From assembly GCA_038323375.1 (NCBI GenBank), contig JBBQGV010000004.1, forward strand, positions 1 through 64,000: a stretch of DNA of 64,000 nucleotides, given 5' to 3'. The notes beneath the pieces were generated by a model that saw only the letters and a list, made by a program, of their open reading frames with translations, did no database searches and was not told the origin of the DNA. Source of the DNA: JABWAJ01 sp038323375 (GTDB lineage: Bacteria; Bacteroidota; Bacteroidia; Chitinophagales; Saprospiraceae). Below, in pieces: positions 1-6,843 of this stretch. Within the stretch, counting starts at the first letter, position 1. Each line of letters starts with the position of its first letter. A program made the position numbers and the translations under genes.

Positions 1-49
1 GGGAGAGAGGGGGAGGGTGTGAAACGATTACTTACTAAACAAATTCATC

Positions 50-424
50 ATGGAACGGATTGCAAGACACAACGACCTGGAAGTTTATAAAATGGCTTTT
101 GACGTGGCGATGCGGATTTTTGAATTATCAAAGGCTTTTCCAAAAGATGAATGTTATTCACTGATAGACCAAATTAGAAGATCCTCGCGGTCGGTCTGTG
201 CCAATATAGCGGAAGGGTTTAGAAAAAGAAAATACCCTGCTGCGTTTGTCGCAAAATTAAGCGACGCAGAGGCAGAAGCGGCAGAAACGCAGGTTTGGCT
301 GGAGTTTTCCCTTAAGTGCCAGTACCTCGAGGAAGCATTGTATTGCGAACTTTTTAAAGAATATGACTACGTTTTGGGCAAATTAGTCAATATGATGCGC
401 CATCCCGAAAAATGGAAAGTGTAG
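50..424 (+). CDS. four helix bundle protein (S23 / 23S rRNA intervening-sequence protein family)
   Basis: A 124-residue, highly charged, all-helical protein. The segment around residues 35-60 (SLIDQIRRSSRSVCANIAEG) is the signature of the S23 four-helix-bundle family, first seen in 23S rRNA intervening sequences but in Bacteroidota common as free-standing genes beside glycan-synthesis clusters. Its length is typical for the family. The function is unknown; a small pentameric or RNA-binding scaffold has been proposed for the family. The ATG at 50 follows an A-rich leader. The gene is flanked by low-complexity tracts: purine-rich on the + strand upstream (1-19) and pyrimidine-rich downstream (425-541), so the flanks are inverted copies of each other. 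Confidence 0.85.
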   Translation: MERIARHNDLEVYKMAFDVAMRIFELSKAFPKDECYSLIDQIRRSSRSVCANIAEGFRKRKYPAAFVAKLSDAEAEAAETQVWLEFSLKCQYLEEALYCELFKEYDYVLGKLVNMMRHPEKWKV

Positions 425-541
425 CCCCCCCTCTCTCCCCCTCTCTCCCTCACCCCCTCTCTCCCTCACCCCCTCACCCCCTCACCCCCTCACCCCCTCT
501 CACCCTCACCCCCTCTCACCCTCACCCTCTCACTCCCTCTC
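425..541. repeat. polypyrimidine low-complexity tract (CCCCCTCAC / CCCCTCTCTCC units)
   Basis: About 117 bp made only of C, T and a few A, built from degenerate 9-12 nt units such as CCCCCTCAC and CCCTCTCTC. It ends directly before the ATG of the aminotransferase at 545, so that gene has no ordinary ribosome binding site. The complementary strand is G-run rich. A purine-rich copy lies at 1-19 and a short one at about 1752-1768, both in inverted orientation relative to this tract. Confidence 0.9.
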
Positions 542-544
542 AAA

Positions 545-1744
545 ATGATCCCCTACTCCCGCCCCCTCATAGACGCTGACGTCATCGCTGAAGTCAACGA
601 CTGCCTGACGAATACCGGTTGGCTGACCACAGGGCCGAAAGTACGGTTGCTGGAAGCTGAAATCAGCAAAATGACCGGAACGCCCGTATTGTGCGTCAAC
701 TCCTGGACTTCGGGTGCCATGCTGATGCTGCGGTGGTTTGACATTGGTCCGGGCGATGAGGTAATCATTCCGGCCTATACGTACAGTGCAACGGCGTTGT
801 GTGCCATGAACATCGGCGCGAAGGTTGTGATGGTGGACGTTGGGCCTGATTTTAATATTGCGGCAGATAAAATCCGTGCAGCGATTACTCCGCAAACCAA
901 GGCGATTCTTCCGGTGGATATAGGCGGGTGGCCCTGCGATTACGATGCGATCCGGGCGGCATTGGAAGCGCCGGAAGTCAAAGCGCAGTTTCGGCCCGCT
1001 TCAAAGCGGCAAGAACAGTTGGGCCGGATGTTGGTGGTGTCGGATGCAGCGCATTCCATCGGGGCGGTGTACAAGGGACAACCAAATGGCCGGCAGGCGG
1101 ATGCGACCGTTTTTTCATTGCATTCCGTAAAAAATATTACCACTGGCGAGGGCGGGGCGATCTGTCTGAATTTGCCGGAACCGTTTGATAATGAAGCAGA
1201 ATATTTGTTTTTAAGGGCTTTTGCGCTCAATGGGCAAACGAAAAGCGCTTTTGAAAAAAACCAGCCGGGTGCCTGGCGCTACGACATCATTGACCAGGGC
1301 TTGAAGATCAATATGCCGGATATTTGCGCGGCCATCGGATTGGCGCAAATGCGGAAATACGCTACGGAATTGTTGCCCGACCGCAAGCGCATTTTTGAAC
1401 AATACCAAGCTGCATTTGCCCAATTCGAATGGGCTTTGTTGCCGCCTTACCGCGATGAAACCCGGGAATCGTCCTGCCACCTCTACCTGTTGCGCATCGC
1501 CGGGGTAGACGAACAGCAGCGCGATGCCATCATCCAGGCGATTGCAGACCGGGGCGTGGGCGTCAACGTCCATTACATTCCGATGCCCATGCTGACTTTG
1601 TTCAAATCGAGGGGCTACCGGATGGCTGATTATCCGCAAACCTATTCCTTGTACGCCAATGAAATTACCCTGCCGCTTTATAATGGATTGACGGAGGAAC
1701 AGGTGGATTATGTGATTCGGGTGGTTTGTGAGTCGGTGGGGTGA
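545..1744 (+). CDS. DegT/DnrJ/EryC1/StrS family sugar aminotransferase
   Basis: A 399-residue PLP-dependent enzyme of the family that aminates nucleotide-linked keto-sugars. It starts with the family N-terminus MIPYSRPLI. The PLP-binding lysine is K196 in HSVKNITTGEGG, preceded by the SDAAHSIGA motif that contacts the cofactor. The length is normal. With the SDR dehydratase at 2891 and the sugar transferase at 4189 it fits a PglF-PglE-PglC type route making a 4-amino-4,6-dideoxy sugar on UDP for glycan initiation; the exact substrate is inference. The start codon sits right after a polypyrimidine tract and the translation signal is unclear. Confidence 0.88.
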   Translation: MIPYSRPLIDADVIAEVNDCLTNTGWLTTGPKVRLLEAEISKMTGTPVLCVNSWTSGAMLMLRWFDIGPGDEVIIPAYTYSATALCAMNIGAKVVMVDVGPDFNIAADKIRAAITPQTKAILPVDIGGWPCDYDAIRAALEAPEVKAQFRPASKRQEQLGRMLVVSDAAHSIGAVYKGQPNGRQADATVFSLHSVKNITTGEGGAICLNLPEPFDNEAEYLFLRAFALNGQTKSAFEKNQPGAWRYDIIDQGLKINMPDICAAIGLAQMRKYATELLPDRKRIFEQYQAAFAQFEWALLPPYRDETRESSCHLYLLRIAGVDEQQRDAIIQAIADRGVGVNVHYIPMPMLTLFKSRGYRMADYPQTYSLYANEITLPLYNGLTEEQVDYVIRVVCESVG

Positions 1745-2192
1745 GTGTTTGTGAGAGGGGGAGAGATAAATTGTGGTTTATTTTTTTTTACAAAATTTTT
1801 GTTATTATTGCCGAAAATAAATCTACTTACGCATGGAAAAACCTCGGCATCCGCACGATTACTTTTCCGGCAAAGTTTTGGTTTATTGAAAGTTGCGTTG
1901 GATTATCTGCGTAATTTTTTACCTGTGTGAAAGCGCTGCTGAGGTACCATAGAACGCTGTTCCGGGTGAGCAGAATAATGTTGAAAGCTTTGCGCAAGGC
2001 GTTCGATTACAGAAGGCAAAACCTTGTGCCAGGAAAGCTAAATTAGAAAGATGTTTTGCATACTAATTGGACATTTTTATTTCGGAGCTTCAGACCTTGC
2101 AGGTTTTAAAAACCTGTAAGGTCTCATTACGCGAAAATGTCCAGTAGTCTGGATGTTTTGTCTCTGAACGATAATTTAAACAGAAATTTTAG
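1745..2192. other. intergenic region with a tiny orphan reading frame
   Basis: Almost 450 bp without a convincing gene. It opens with a purine-rich stretch mirroring the tract at 425-541. At 1927-2046 a 39-codon GTG-initiated frame (KALLRYHRTLFRV...) is basic and resembles no family I recognise; it could be a gene remnant. A near-perfect inverted repeat follows at 2092-2124. Confidence 0.5.
2092..2124. repeat. inverted repeat / hairpin with AGACCTTGCAGGTTTT arms
   Basis: AGACCTTGCAGGTTTT is followed at once by its reverse complement with one change (AAAACCTGTAAGGTCT), giving a 16-bp stem with almost no loop. No T-run follows, so it is more likely a dispersed palindromic repeat than a simple terminator. 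Confidence 0.75.
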
Positions 2193-2753
2193 ATGGAAAA
2201 TAAATTACAAATAGTCGGAGAAGATTTTTTTACAATAAAAGATCTGAAAGAAAAATGGAAAGTTGACGAATACGTAGCGTTTTGCCACACGGGAAATCCC
2301 TTGAAATTGGTAAAGTATACCGATGAAATCGAGAAGTATCAGCCATTTGTGCTGGCCTTTTTCTTTGCGTATAAAGAGCAATTAAACCTGGCTCAAATGT
2401 CCAAATTTCTGAGAGTGATGTTGGTCATGTGGTTGCATTTTAGGAAAAAGCCAAACGTAAAACAAAAAGAGATAAAGCAACAGCAATTTAAGGATACGCT
2501 CTTAGCCAATCTTGAATTTTTAGAAACGCTGCAGAAGGAATCCTCTCAGGAAGTATGCGTGTTGCTGATAATAGAAAACCTTTCTAATTTTCGATCAAAG
2601 GGGCTACTATCCGTTCTTTTTGACATGATCCTAAACGAAAAATACCTGAGCCGATTAGATAAGTCACTCTCAACTTCCATTTTGTTGAGTATAAAGAGTA
2701 TGATCATGTGCTTCGAGGAAATTTCAAGACCAAGGCAGGGTTCCAGCGAATAG
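2193..2753 (+). CDS. hypothetical protein (AT-rich, unknown)
   Basis: A 186-residue protein I do not recognise. It has no signal peptide, is lysine-rich, mostly helical by composition, and has a hydrophobic patch around residues 48-85 (VLAFFFAYKEQL ... VMLVMWLHF) that looks like a buried helix pair rather than clear membrane spans. The coding sequence is visibly more AT-rich than the flanking sugar genes, which suggests separate acquisition. It is followed within 6 bp by a family R1 double hairpin and then by a strong AT-rich terminator hairpin, so it is probably its own transcription unit. Confidence 0.6.
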   Translation: MENKLQIVGEDFFTIKDLKEKWKVDEYVAFCHTGNPLKLVKYTDEIEKYQPFVLAFFFAYKEQLNLAQMSKFLRVMLVMWLHFRKKPNVKQKEIKQQQFKDTLLANLEFLETLQKESSQEVCVLLIIENLSNFRSKGLLSVLFDMILNEKYLSRLDKSLSTSILLSIKSMIMCFEEISRPRQGSSE

Positions 2754-2758
2754 GAGTC

Positions 2759-2814
2759 CCGCTGGCTCGACGGCTCCGCCTCGTGCCGTCTATTTGCCGG
2801 GTTCTGCCCGGCGA
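2759..2814 (-). repeat. R1 double-hairpin repeat, copy 1 (minus orientation)
   Basis: Two GC-rich hairpins read on the minus strand: GCCGGG(cagaa)CCCGGC at 2796-2812, a short AAATAGAC linker, then a bulged stem closing on GGC-GGA-GCC at 2764-2787. The same layout recurs at 4113-4160 and 12215-12261 with different stem sequences, so the fold is conserved rather than the letters. It begins 6 bp after the stop codon of the unknown gene. Confidence 0.8.
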
Positions 2815-2830
2815 CCACTTGCATCACTAA

Positions 2831-2865
2831 AAATTTGTTCGAAAATTTATAGTCGAACAAATTTT
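2831..2865. terminator. terminator-like AT-rich hairpin
   Basis: AAATTTGTTCGA (2831-2842) pairs perfectly with TCGAACAAATTT (2853-2864) around a 10-nt loop, followed by a TTTT stretch. It separates the unknown gene from the SDR gene. Confidence 0.7.
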
Positions 2866-2890
2866 AAATTTCCCTTTTAGGGGTAAAGCC

Positions 2891-4108
2891 TTGACTTTTT
2901 TTCAACTAGATCAATTCATCAGCCGCCACGTAACCGGGCGGGCAGAAAGCTTGTTTCAGCGCGATCTGGAGCAACACGAAGCTGCGTTGGAGCAGGCCAT
3001 AAGCGGCAAATCCGTTTTAGTCATTGGCGGCGCAGGCACCATTGGCAGCTCGTTCATCAAAGCGCTCCTGCCATTCCAGCCGGGCAGGTTGTACGTGATG
3101 GACCTCAACGAAAATGGCCTGACAGAATTAACCCGCGACTTGCGCAGTACAGACGGGCTTTTTGTGCCGGAAGACTACAAAACCTACCCGATCAACTTCG
3201 CAGATCCGGTCTTTGAAAAAATATGGCGGCAGGAAGGCCCGTTTCACATCGTGGCCAATTTTGCAGCACACAAGCACGTCCGGAGCGAAAAAGACCAATA
3301 TTCCATCGAAGCCATGATTGGGAACAACGCCATCCGGGCACAACATTTGCTGGAATTGATCTCCACGCGCCCGCCGGAGCATTTTTTCTGCGTTTCGACT
3401 GATAAGGCTGCCAATCCGGTCAATGTGATGGGGGCCAGCAAAAAACTGATGGAAGAAGTCATCCTGAGTTATGCGGCGAGCATGAAAGTAACGACTGCCC
3501 GGTTTGCCAATGTGGCGTTTTCCAACGGCAGCCTGCCAGACGGTTTTCTGACGCGCCTGCTGAAAAAACAGCCGCTTTCCAGTCCGACAGACGTGAAACG
3601 CTATTTTGTCAGTCCGCAGGAATCGGGACAACTTTGCCTCCTGGCTTGTATCCTCGGCCAATCGGGTGAAATCTTTTTCCCGAAGCTGTCGAGCGGAGAA
3701 ATGAAAACCTTCAGCGATATTGCTACGATATTGCTGCTGGAGTTGGGGTTGGAACCGGAACGATGCGCCAGCGAAGCAGAAGCCAAACGCAGAGCAGTTG
3801 ATTTCGACCCGGCAAAGTCCCGTCGCTACCCGGTATACTTTTTTGAATCAGATACCTCAGGGGAAAAAGCTTTTGAAGAGTTTTATACCGAAACTGAAGC
3901 GGTAGATTGGGCACGATTTGAAGCGTTGGGCGTCATCACGGGCAAAACGGGGATGCCCCTGCCGGAGATTGCGGAAGTCTTTGGCCGTTTAGCGCAGGTA
4001 TTTGAGGGCGCAGAGAATGGGAAGGCAGACATCATCCGGGTTTTGACAGAAGCCCTGCCTGGGTTCCATCATTTGGAAACAGGCAAAGGGCTGGATCAGA
4101 AAATGTGA
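2891..4108 (+). CDS. CapD/FlaA1/PglF-like nucleotide-sugar 4,6-dehydratase (soluble SDR)
   Basis: A 405-residue extended short-chain dehydrogenase. The Rossmann motif GGAGTIG lies at residues 46-52; the catalytic segment STDKAANPVNVMGASK at 169-184 has the D171-K172 pair and a Met (M180) where classical SDRs have Tyr, which is the hallmark of the inverting/retaining UDP-GlcNAc 4,6-dehydratase family. It lacks the N-terminal membrane domain of long PglF/WbpM proteins. The start is TTG at 2891: no ATG exists between the upstream in-frame stop at 2828 and the conserved N-terminus. Role: first step of 4-amino-deoxysugar synthesis before the DegT aminotransferase (inferred from family and context). 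Confidence 0.85.
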   Translation: MTFFQLDQFISRHVTGRAESLFQRDLEQHEAALEQAISGKSVLVIGGAGTIGSSFIKALLPFQPGRLYVMDLNENGLTELTRDLRSTDGLFVPEDYKTYPINFADPVFEKIWRQEGPFHIVANFAAHKHVRSEKDQYSIEAMIGNNAIRAQHLLELISTRPPEHFFCVSTDKAANPVNVMGASKKLMEEVILSYAASMKVTTARFANVAFSNGSLPDGFLTRLLKKQPLSSPTDVKRYFVSPQESGQLCLLACILGQSGEIFFPKLSSGEMKTFSDIATILLLELGLEPERCASEAEAKRRAVDFDPAKSRRYPVYFFESDTSGEKAFEEFYTETEAVDWARFEALGVITGKTGMPLPEIAEVFGRLAQVFEGAENGKADIIRVLTEALPGFHHLETGKGLDQKM

Positions 4109-4112
4109 AGAT

Positions 4113-4160
4113 TTCGGGCAGGAGCCCGAAGAATAGTACACGCGAGGCGGAGCCATCGCG
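4113..4160 (+). repeat. R1 double-hairpin repeat, copy 2
   Basis: TTCGGGC(agga)GCCCGAA at 4113-4130, linker GAATAGTACA, then CGCGA-GGC-GGA-GCC-A-TCGCG at 4141-4160 with a bulged A. It starts 5 bp after the stop codon of the dehydratase gene. Confidence 0.85.
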
Positions 4161-4188
4161 CGAGCAGGGTTATTAGATTGTGATCATT

Positions 4189-4872
4189 ATGTATCTATCC
4201 ATCAAGCGATTTTTCGACTTTGTTTTTTCGGCATTTGGGTTACTCATCCTCTCGCCGGTTCTGCTGCCCATCATGCTTGGGTTGCGACTCACCGGAGAAG
4301 GTGTCGTTTTTTACAAACAAAACCGGATCGGTTACTGCAACGGCGTTTTTGGCATCTGGAAATTTGCCACTATGCTCAAAAATAGCCCCAATATGGGCAC
4401 GGGCAGCCTCACCTTGCGCAACGACCCCCGCGTGACGCCCCTTGGAAAATACCTGCGAAAAACCAAAATCAATGAACTGCCCCAATTAATCAATGTGCTG
4501 GTCGGCGACATGAGTTTCGTTGGCCCGCGCCCCCAAATGAAAGTAGATTTTGATTTATATCCCGACGCCATCCGCGTCGTCATTTACAATGCCCGCCCGG
4601 GCATTACCGGCATTGGTTCCATTGTTTTTCGCGACGAAGAGCGCCTGCTCTCGCAGCCTGGAATTGATCCGAAAGTGTTTTATGCCGACCACATTGCGCC
4701 GTACAAAGGCGCGTTGGAATTGTGGTATCTGCAACACCAGTCTTTTGCCACTGACCTGAAATTGTTATTGCTCACCGCCTGGGTCGTGGTATTTCCTAAT
4801 GCTGAATTGGTTTATCGAGTGTTTCCCGGGTTGCCGGAGAAACCGGAGGAGTTGATGCTTGGTAACCGCTGA
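4189..4872 (+). CDS. initiating sugar transferase (polyprenyl-phosphate phosphoglycosyltransferase, PglC/WcaJ-C type)
   Basis: A 227-residue monotopic membrane enzyme that transfers a phospho-sugar from UDP-sugar to undecaprenyl phosphate, starting a glycan repeat unit. It has a re-entrant hydrophobic helix at residues 10-32, QNRIG at 45-49, and the C-terminal GDMSFVGPRP signature at 106-115. The catalytic Asp-Glu dyad is here Asn95-Glu96 (KTKINELPQL), a departure from the usual DELP. ATG 4189 is chosen over GTG 4180 because it directly precedes the conserved YLSIKRFFDF start. It is the last gene of the glycan set and is followed by decayed DNA. Confidence 0.88.
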   Translation: MYLSIKRFFDFVFSAFGLLILSPVLLPIMLGLRLTGEGVVFYKQNRIGYCNGVFGIWKFATMLKNSPNMGTGSLTLRNDPRVTPLGKYLRKTKINELPQLINVLVGDMSFVGPRPQMKVDFDLYPDAIRVVIYNARPGITGIGSIVFRDEERLLSQPGIDPKVFYADHIAPYKGALELWYLQHQSFATDLKLLLLTAWVVVFPNAELVYRVFPGLPEKPEELMLGNR

Positions 4873-4907
4873 CTTTACATATTTCAAAAAAGCCAGGTGA
4901 CATCAGT

Positions 4908-5000
4908 ATGCTTGCAATTCAGGAGGCAGACATCTCCTCTTTGGTAAATTTATTTTCAGAAGAAGCTTCTGCGGAAGAACTTTGTAGTTACTTGATTTAG
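4908..5000 (+). other. short reading frame cut by a palindromic element
   Basis: A 30-codon ATG frame (MLAIQEADISSLVNLFSEEA...) whose stop TAG falls at the left end of the palindromic element at 4999-5160. It lies where an antitoxin would sit upstream of a vapC gene, so it may be the surviving 5' part of an antitoxin. That assignment is by position only. Confidence 0.35.
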
Positions 5001-5160
5001 GAGCGTGTCGTAAATAACTTACCGGTTTGTGCGGTGACTTTTTCCATCAGGCTGCGTTGATCGTCGGTCGCGTAGCTTAGGCTATGCTCCCTTCTCGCGC
5101 CTTGCCTGATGAAAAAATCCTCTCACCCAAATCCCATAACTTATGTACGACACGCTCCTA
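4999..5160. mobile_element. palindromic MITE-like element, family C
   Basis: The terminal inverted repeats begin GGAGCGTGTCGTA on the left and end TACGACACGCTCC on the right; with the adjoining bases they extend to about 24 bp with few mismatches. TA flanks both ends. A second inner inverted repeat (tttttCCATCAGGC against GCCTGATGaaaaa) makes the whole ~162 bp nearly self-complementary. It has no coding capacity. A lone end of the same type (GGAGCGTGTCGT) occurs near 37068-37079. Confidence 0.8.
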
Positions 5161-5168
5161 AGTAAGCT

Positions 5169-5317
5169 ATGCAATATCTATGGGATACAAATATATTAAT
5201 CAACTCAATGACATTTGGCTGGCTGCTACGGCTGATGTTTTCGACCTCACATTCATTACAACAGATTCAGACTTCGAGCATTTGAATGGGGTTTACTTGT
5301 CACTCATCCGGGTATAA
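5169..5317 (+). pseudogene. vapC toxin (PIN domain) remnant
   Basis: The frame starting ATG 5169 reads MQYLWDTNILIN, the canonical PIN-domain N-terminus with the first catalytic Asp. About 35 bp later a different frame reads NDIWLAATADVFDLTFITTD and runs to a TAA at 5317, matching the PIN C-terminal half with its conserved NDxWLAA and TxD motifs. Roughly 80 central residues are missing and the frames do not join, so this is an internally deleted, frameshifted toxin gene. It lies 8 bp downstream of the family C element. Confidence 0.8.
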
Positions 5318-5367
5318 AAATCAAATAAAACATCGGTGGCTGGAAAGTAGAAAAAGCCTAAATATGC

Positions 5368-5375
5368 TATATTTG
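5368..5375 (+). promoter_or_regulatory. Bacteroidota -7 box for aspartate kinase
   Basis: TATATTTG matches TAnnTTTG, 64 bp upstream of the aspartate kinase ATG. No clear -33 TTG is seen. The leader that follows contains repeated TAC/TTTC motifs (CTACTTTCTACTTTCTACC, about 5408-5426). Confidence 0.6.
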
Positions 5376-5439
5376 CCGTCTTTTAGGATGGGATTTTCTT
5401 GTCCATCTACTTTCTACTTTCTACCATCTACTTACAAGC

Positions 5440-6744
5440 ATGAAAGCAATCATCAAAGTTTTCAAATTTGGCGGCGCTTCTTTGAAAAATGCCGATTCCA
5501 TCAAAAACGTGGCCAGCATTTTACAGCGCTTCAAAGACGAGCGCCTGCTCATTGTGGTTTCAGCGATTGGCAAAACCACCGATGCTTTGGAGAAGGTCGT
5601 GGAAGCGCATAAAAACAAAACCGGTGAGGCGTTTCAATTGCTGGAGCTGGTAAAAAAGAGCCATTACGAAATTGCCGACCAGTTGTTTGAACCCGGCGAT
5701 CCCCTTTACGACGCGGTCAACGATACGTTTGTGGAAATCGAGTGGGTGCTGGAAGAAGCGCCGCACGAAAACTACGATTTTATGTACGACCAGATTGTGT
5801 CAGTCGGCGAACTGGTGTCTTCTAAACTCGTACAGGCGTATTTGGTCAAAGCCGGACTGCCGACCCAATGGCTCGATGCGCGCGACGTCATCCTGACTGA
5901 TGATATTTACCGGGAAGGCTGGGTGCAATGGGACGAAACGGAGGCGCGTTGCGAACGCGTTGCTCGGCCCATGCTTGAAAAAGGCGGTTTTGTACTGACC
6001 CAGGGCTTCATCGGCAGTACCAAAGAAAATTTTACCACCACGCTGGGCCGCGAAGGCTCCGATTATACGGCGGCTATTTTTTCCTATTGCTTAGACGCGG
6101 AAAGCATGACCATCTGGAAAGACGTGCCGGGCGTGCTCACCGGCGACCCCCGCATTTTTGACAACGTAGTTAAACTCGACCGGCTGTCGTACAAAGAAGC
6201 CATCGAAATGACGTATTACGGAGCCAAAGTGATCCACCCGAAAACGATCAAACCGTTACAAAATAAAAGCATTCCGCTGTATGTAAAGTCGTTCCTCAAC
6301 CCCGATGGAGACGGCACGTTTATTTCCAGCGAAGTAGAAGATACCTATCCGCCGATGGTGGCCATCGAGCAAAACCAGGCGCTGCTGCACATTTCCACCC
6401 GCGATTTTTCTTTCGTCGCCGAACACCACATCAGCTACCTGTTCAACCTGATTGCCGATTTTCGCCTACAGGTGAATATGATGCAAAATACCGCCATCAG
6501 CTTTGTCGTCTGTTTCAACGACGTGGACGATAAAGTAGATCGCTTTATTGAAAAAATAGAAGGGCGGTTTAAAGTCCTCCTCGACCGCAACCTGGAGCTT
6601 ATCACCGTGCGCCATTACCGCCAGGACATCCTCGAAAGCCTACAGGAAGACAAAATTGTGCTGCTGGAAGAACGCGTCCGAAATACCTTGCAAATGGTGG
6701 TGAAAAGTGTGCCGATGATGCGGCGGAAAGAAGCGGGTGTTTAA
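5440..6744 (+). CDS. lysC: aspartate kinase
   Basis: A 434-residue monofunctional aspartokinase, first step of Lys/Met/Thr synthesis. The N-terminus carries KFGGASL (residues 9-15) for ATP/Asp binding; TTTLGREGSDYTAA (around 198-211) is the family nucleotide-binding segment. The C-terminal ~110 residues form ACT regulatory domains (from about residue 320). ATG 5440 gives the expected start. The gene stands alone, with no dapA, asd or homoserine dehydrogenase beside it; the isoform and feedback ligand cannot be told from sequence. The gene symbol is used in the general sense. Confidence 0.9.
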   Translation: MKAIIKVFKFGGASLKNADSIKNVASILQRFKDERLLIVVSAIGKTTDALEKVVEAHKNKTGEAFQLLELVKKSHYEIADQLFEPGDPLYDAVNDTFVEIEWVLEEAPHENYDFMYDQIVSVGELVSSKLVQAYLVKAGLPTQWLDARDVILTDDIYREGWVQWDETEARCERVARPMLEKGGFVLTQGFIGSTKENFTTTLGREGSDYTAAIFSYCLDAESMTIWKDVPGVLTGDPRIFDNVVKLDRLSYKEAIEMTYYGAKVIHPKTIKPLQNKSIPLYVKSFLNPDGDGTFISSEVEDTYPPMVAIEQNQALLHISTRDFSFVAEHHISYLFNLIADFRLQVNMMQNTAISFVVCFNDVDDKVDRFIEKIEGRFKVLLDRNLELITVRHYRQDILESLQEDKIVLLEERVRNTLQMVVKSVPMMRRKEAGV

Positions 6745-6782
6745 GAAAAAATCACAAGAGGCAAGTTTTGTAAGTTGGCAAG

Positions 6783-6839
6783 GGGCAAATTTGCAAGTAG
6801 GCAAATACGAGCACCGCTTGCCTGCTTGCAAATTTGCCC
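6783..6839. terminator. bidirectional terminator hairpin
   Basis: GGGCAAATTTGCAAGTAGGCAA (6783-6804) pairs with the segment at 6818-6839 with one mismatch, a 22-bp stem with a 13-nt loop. It lies between the convergent ends of the aspartate kinase gene and the gene ending at 6844 and probably terminates both. Confidence 0.8.
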
Positions 6840-6843
6840 TTTG

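Noticed and set aside
1745..1930. 61-codon frame after the aminotransferase
   Set aside because: Low-complexity composition, no homologous pattern and no promoter.
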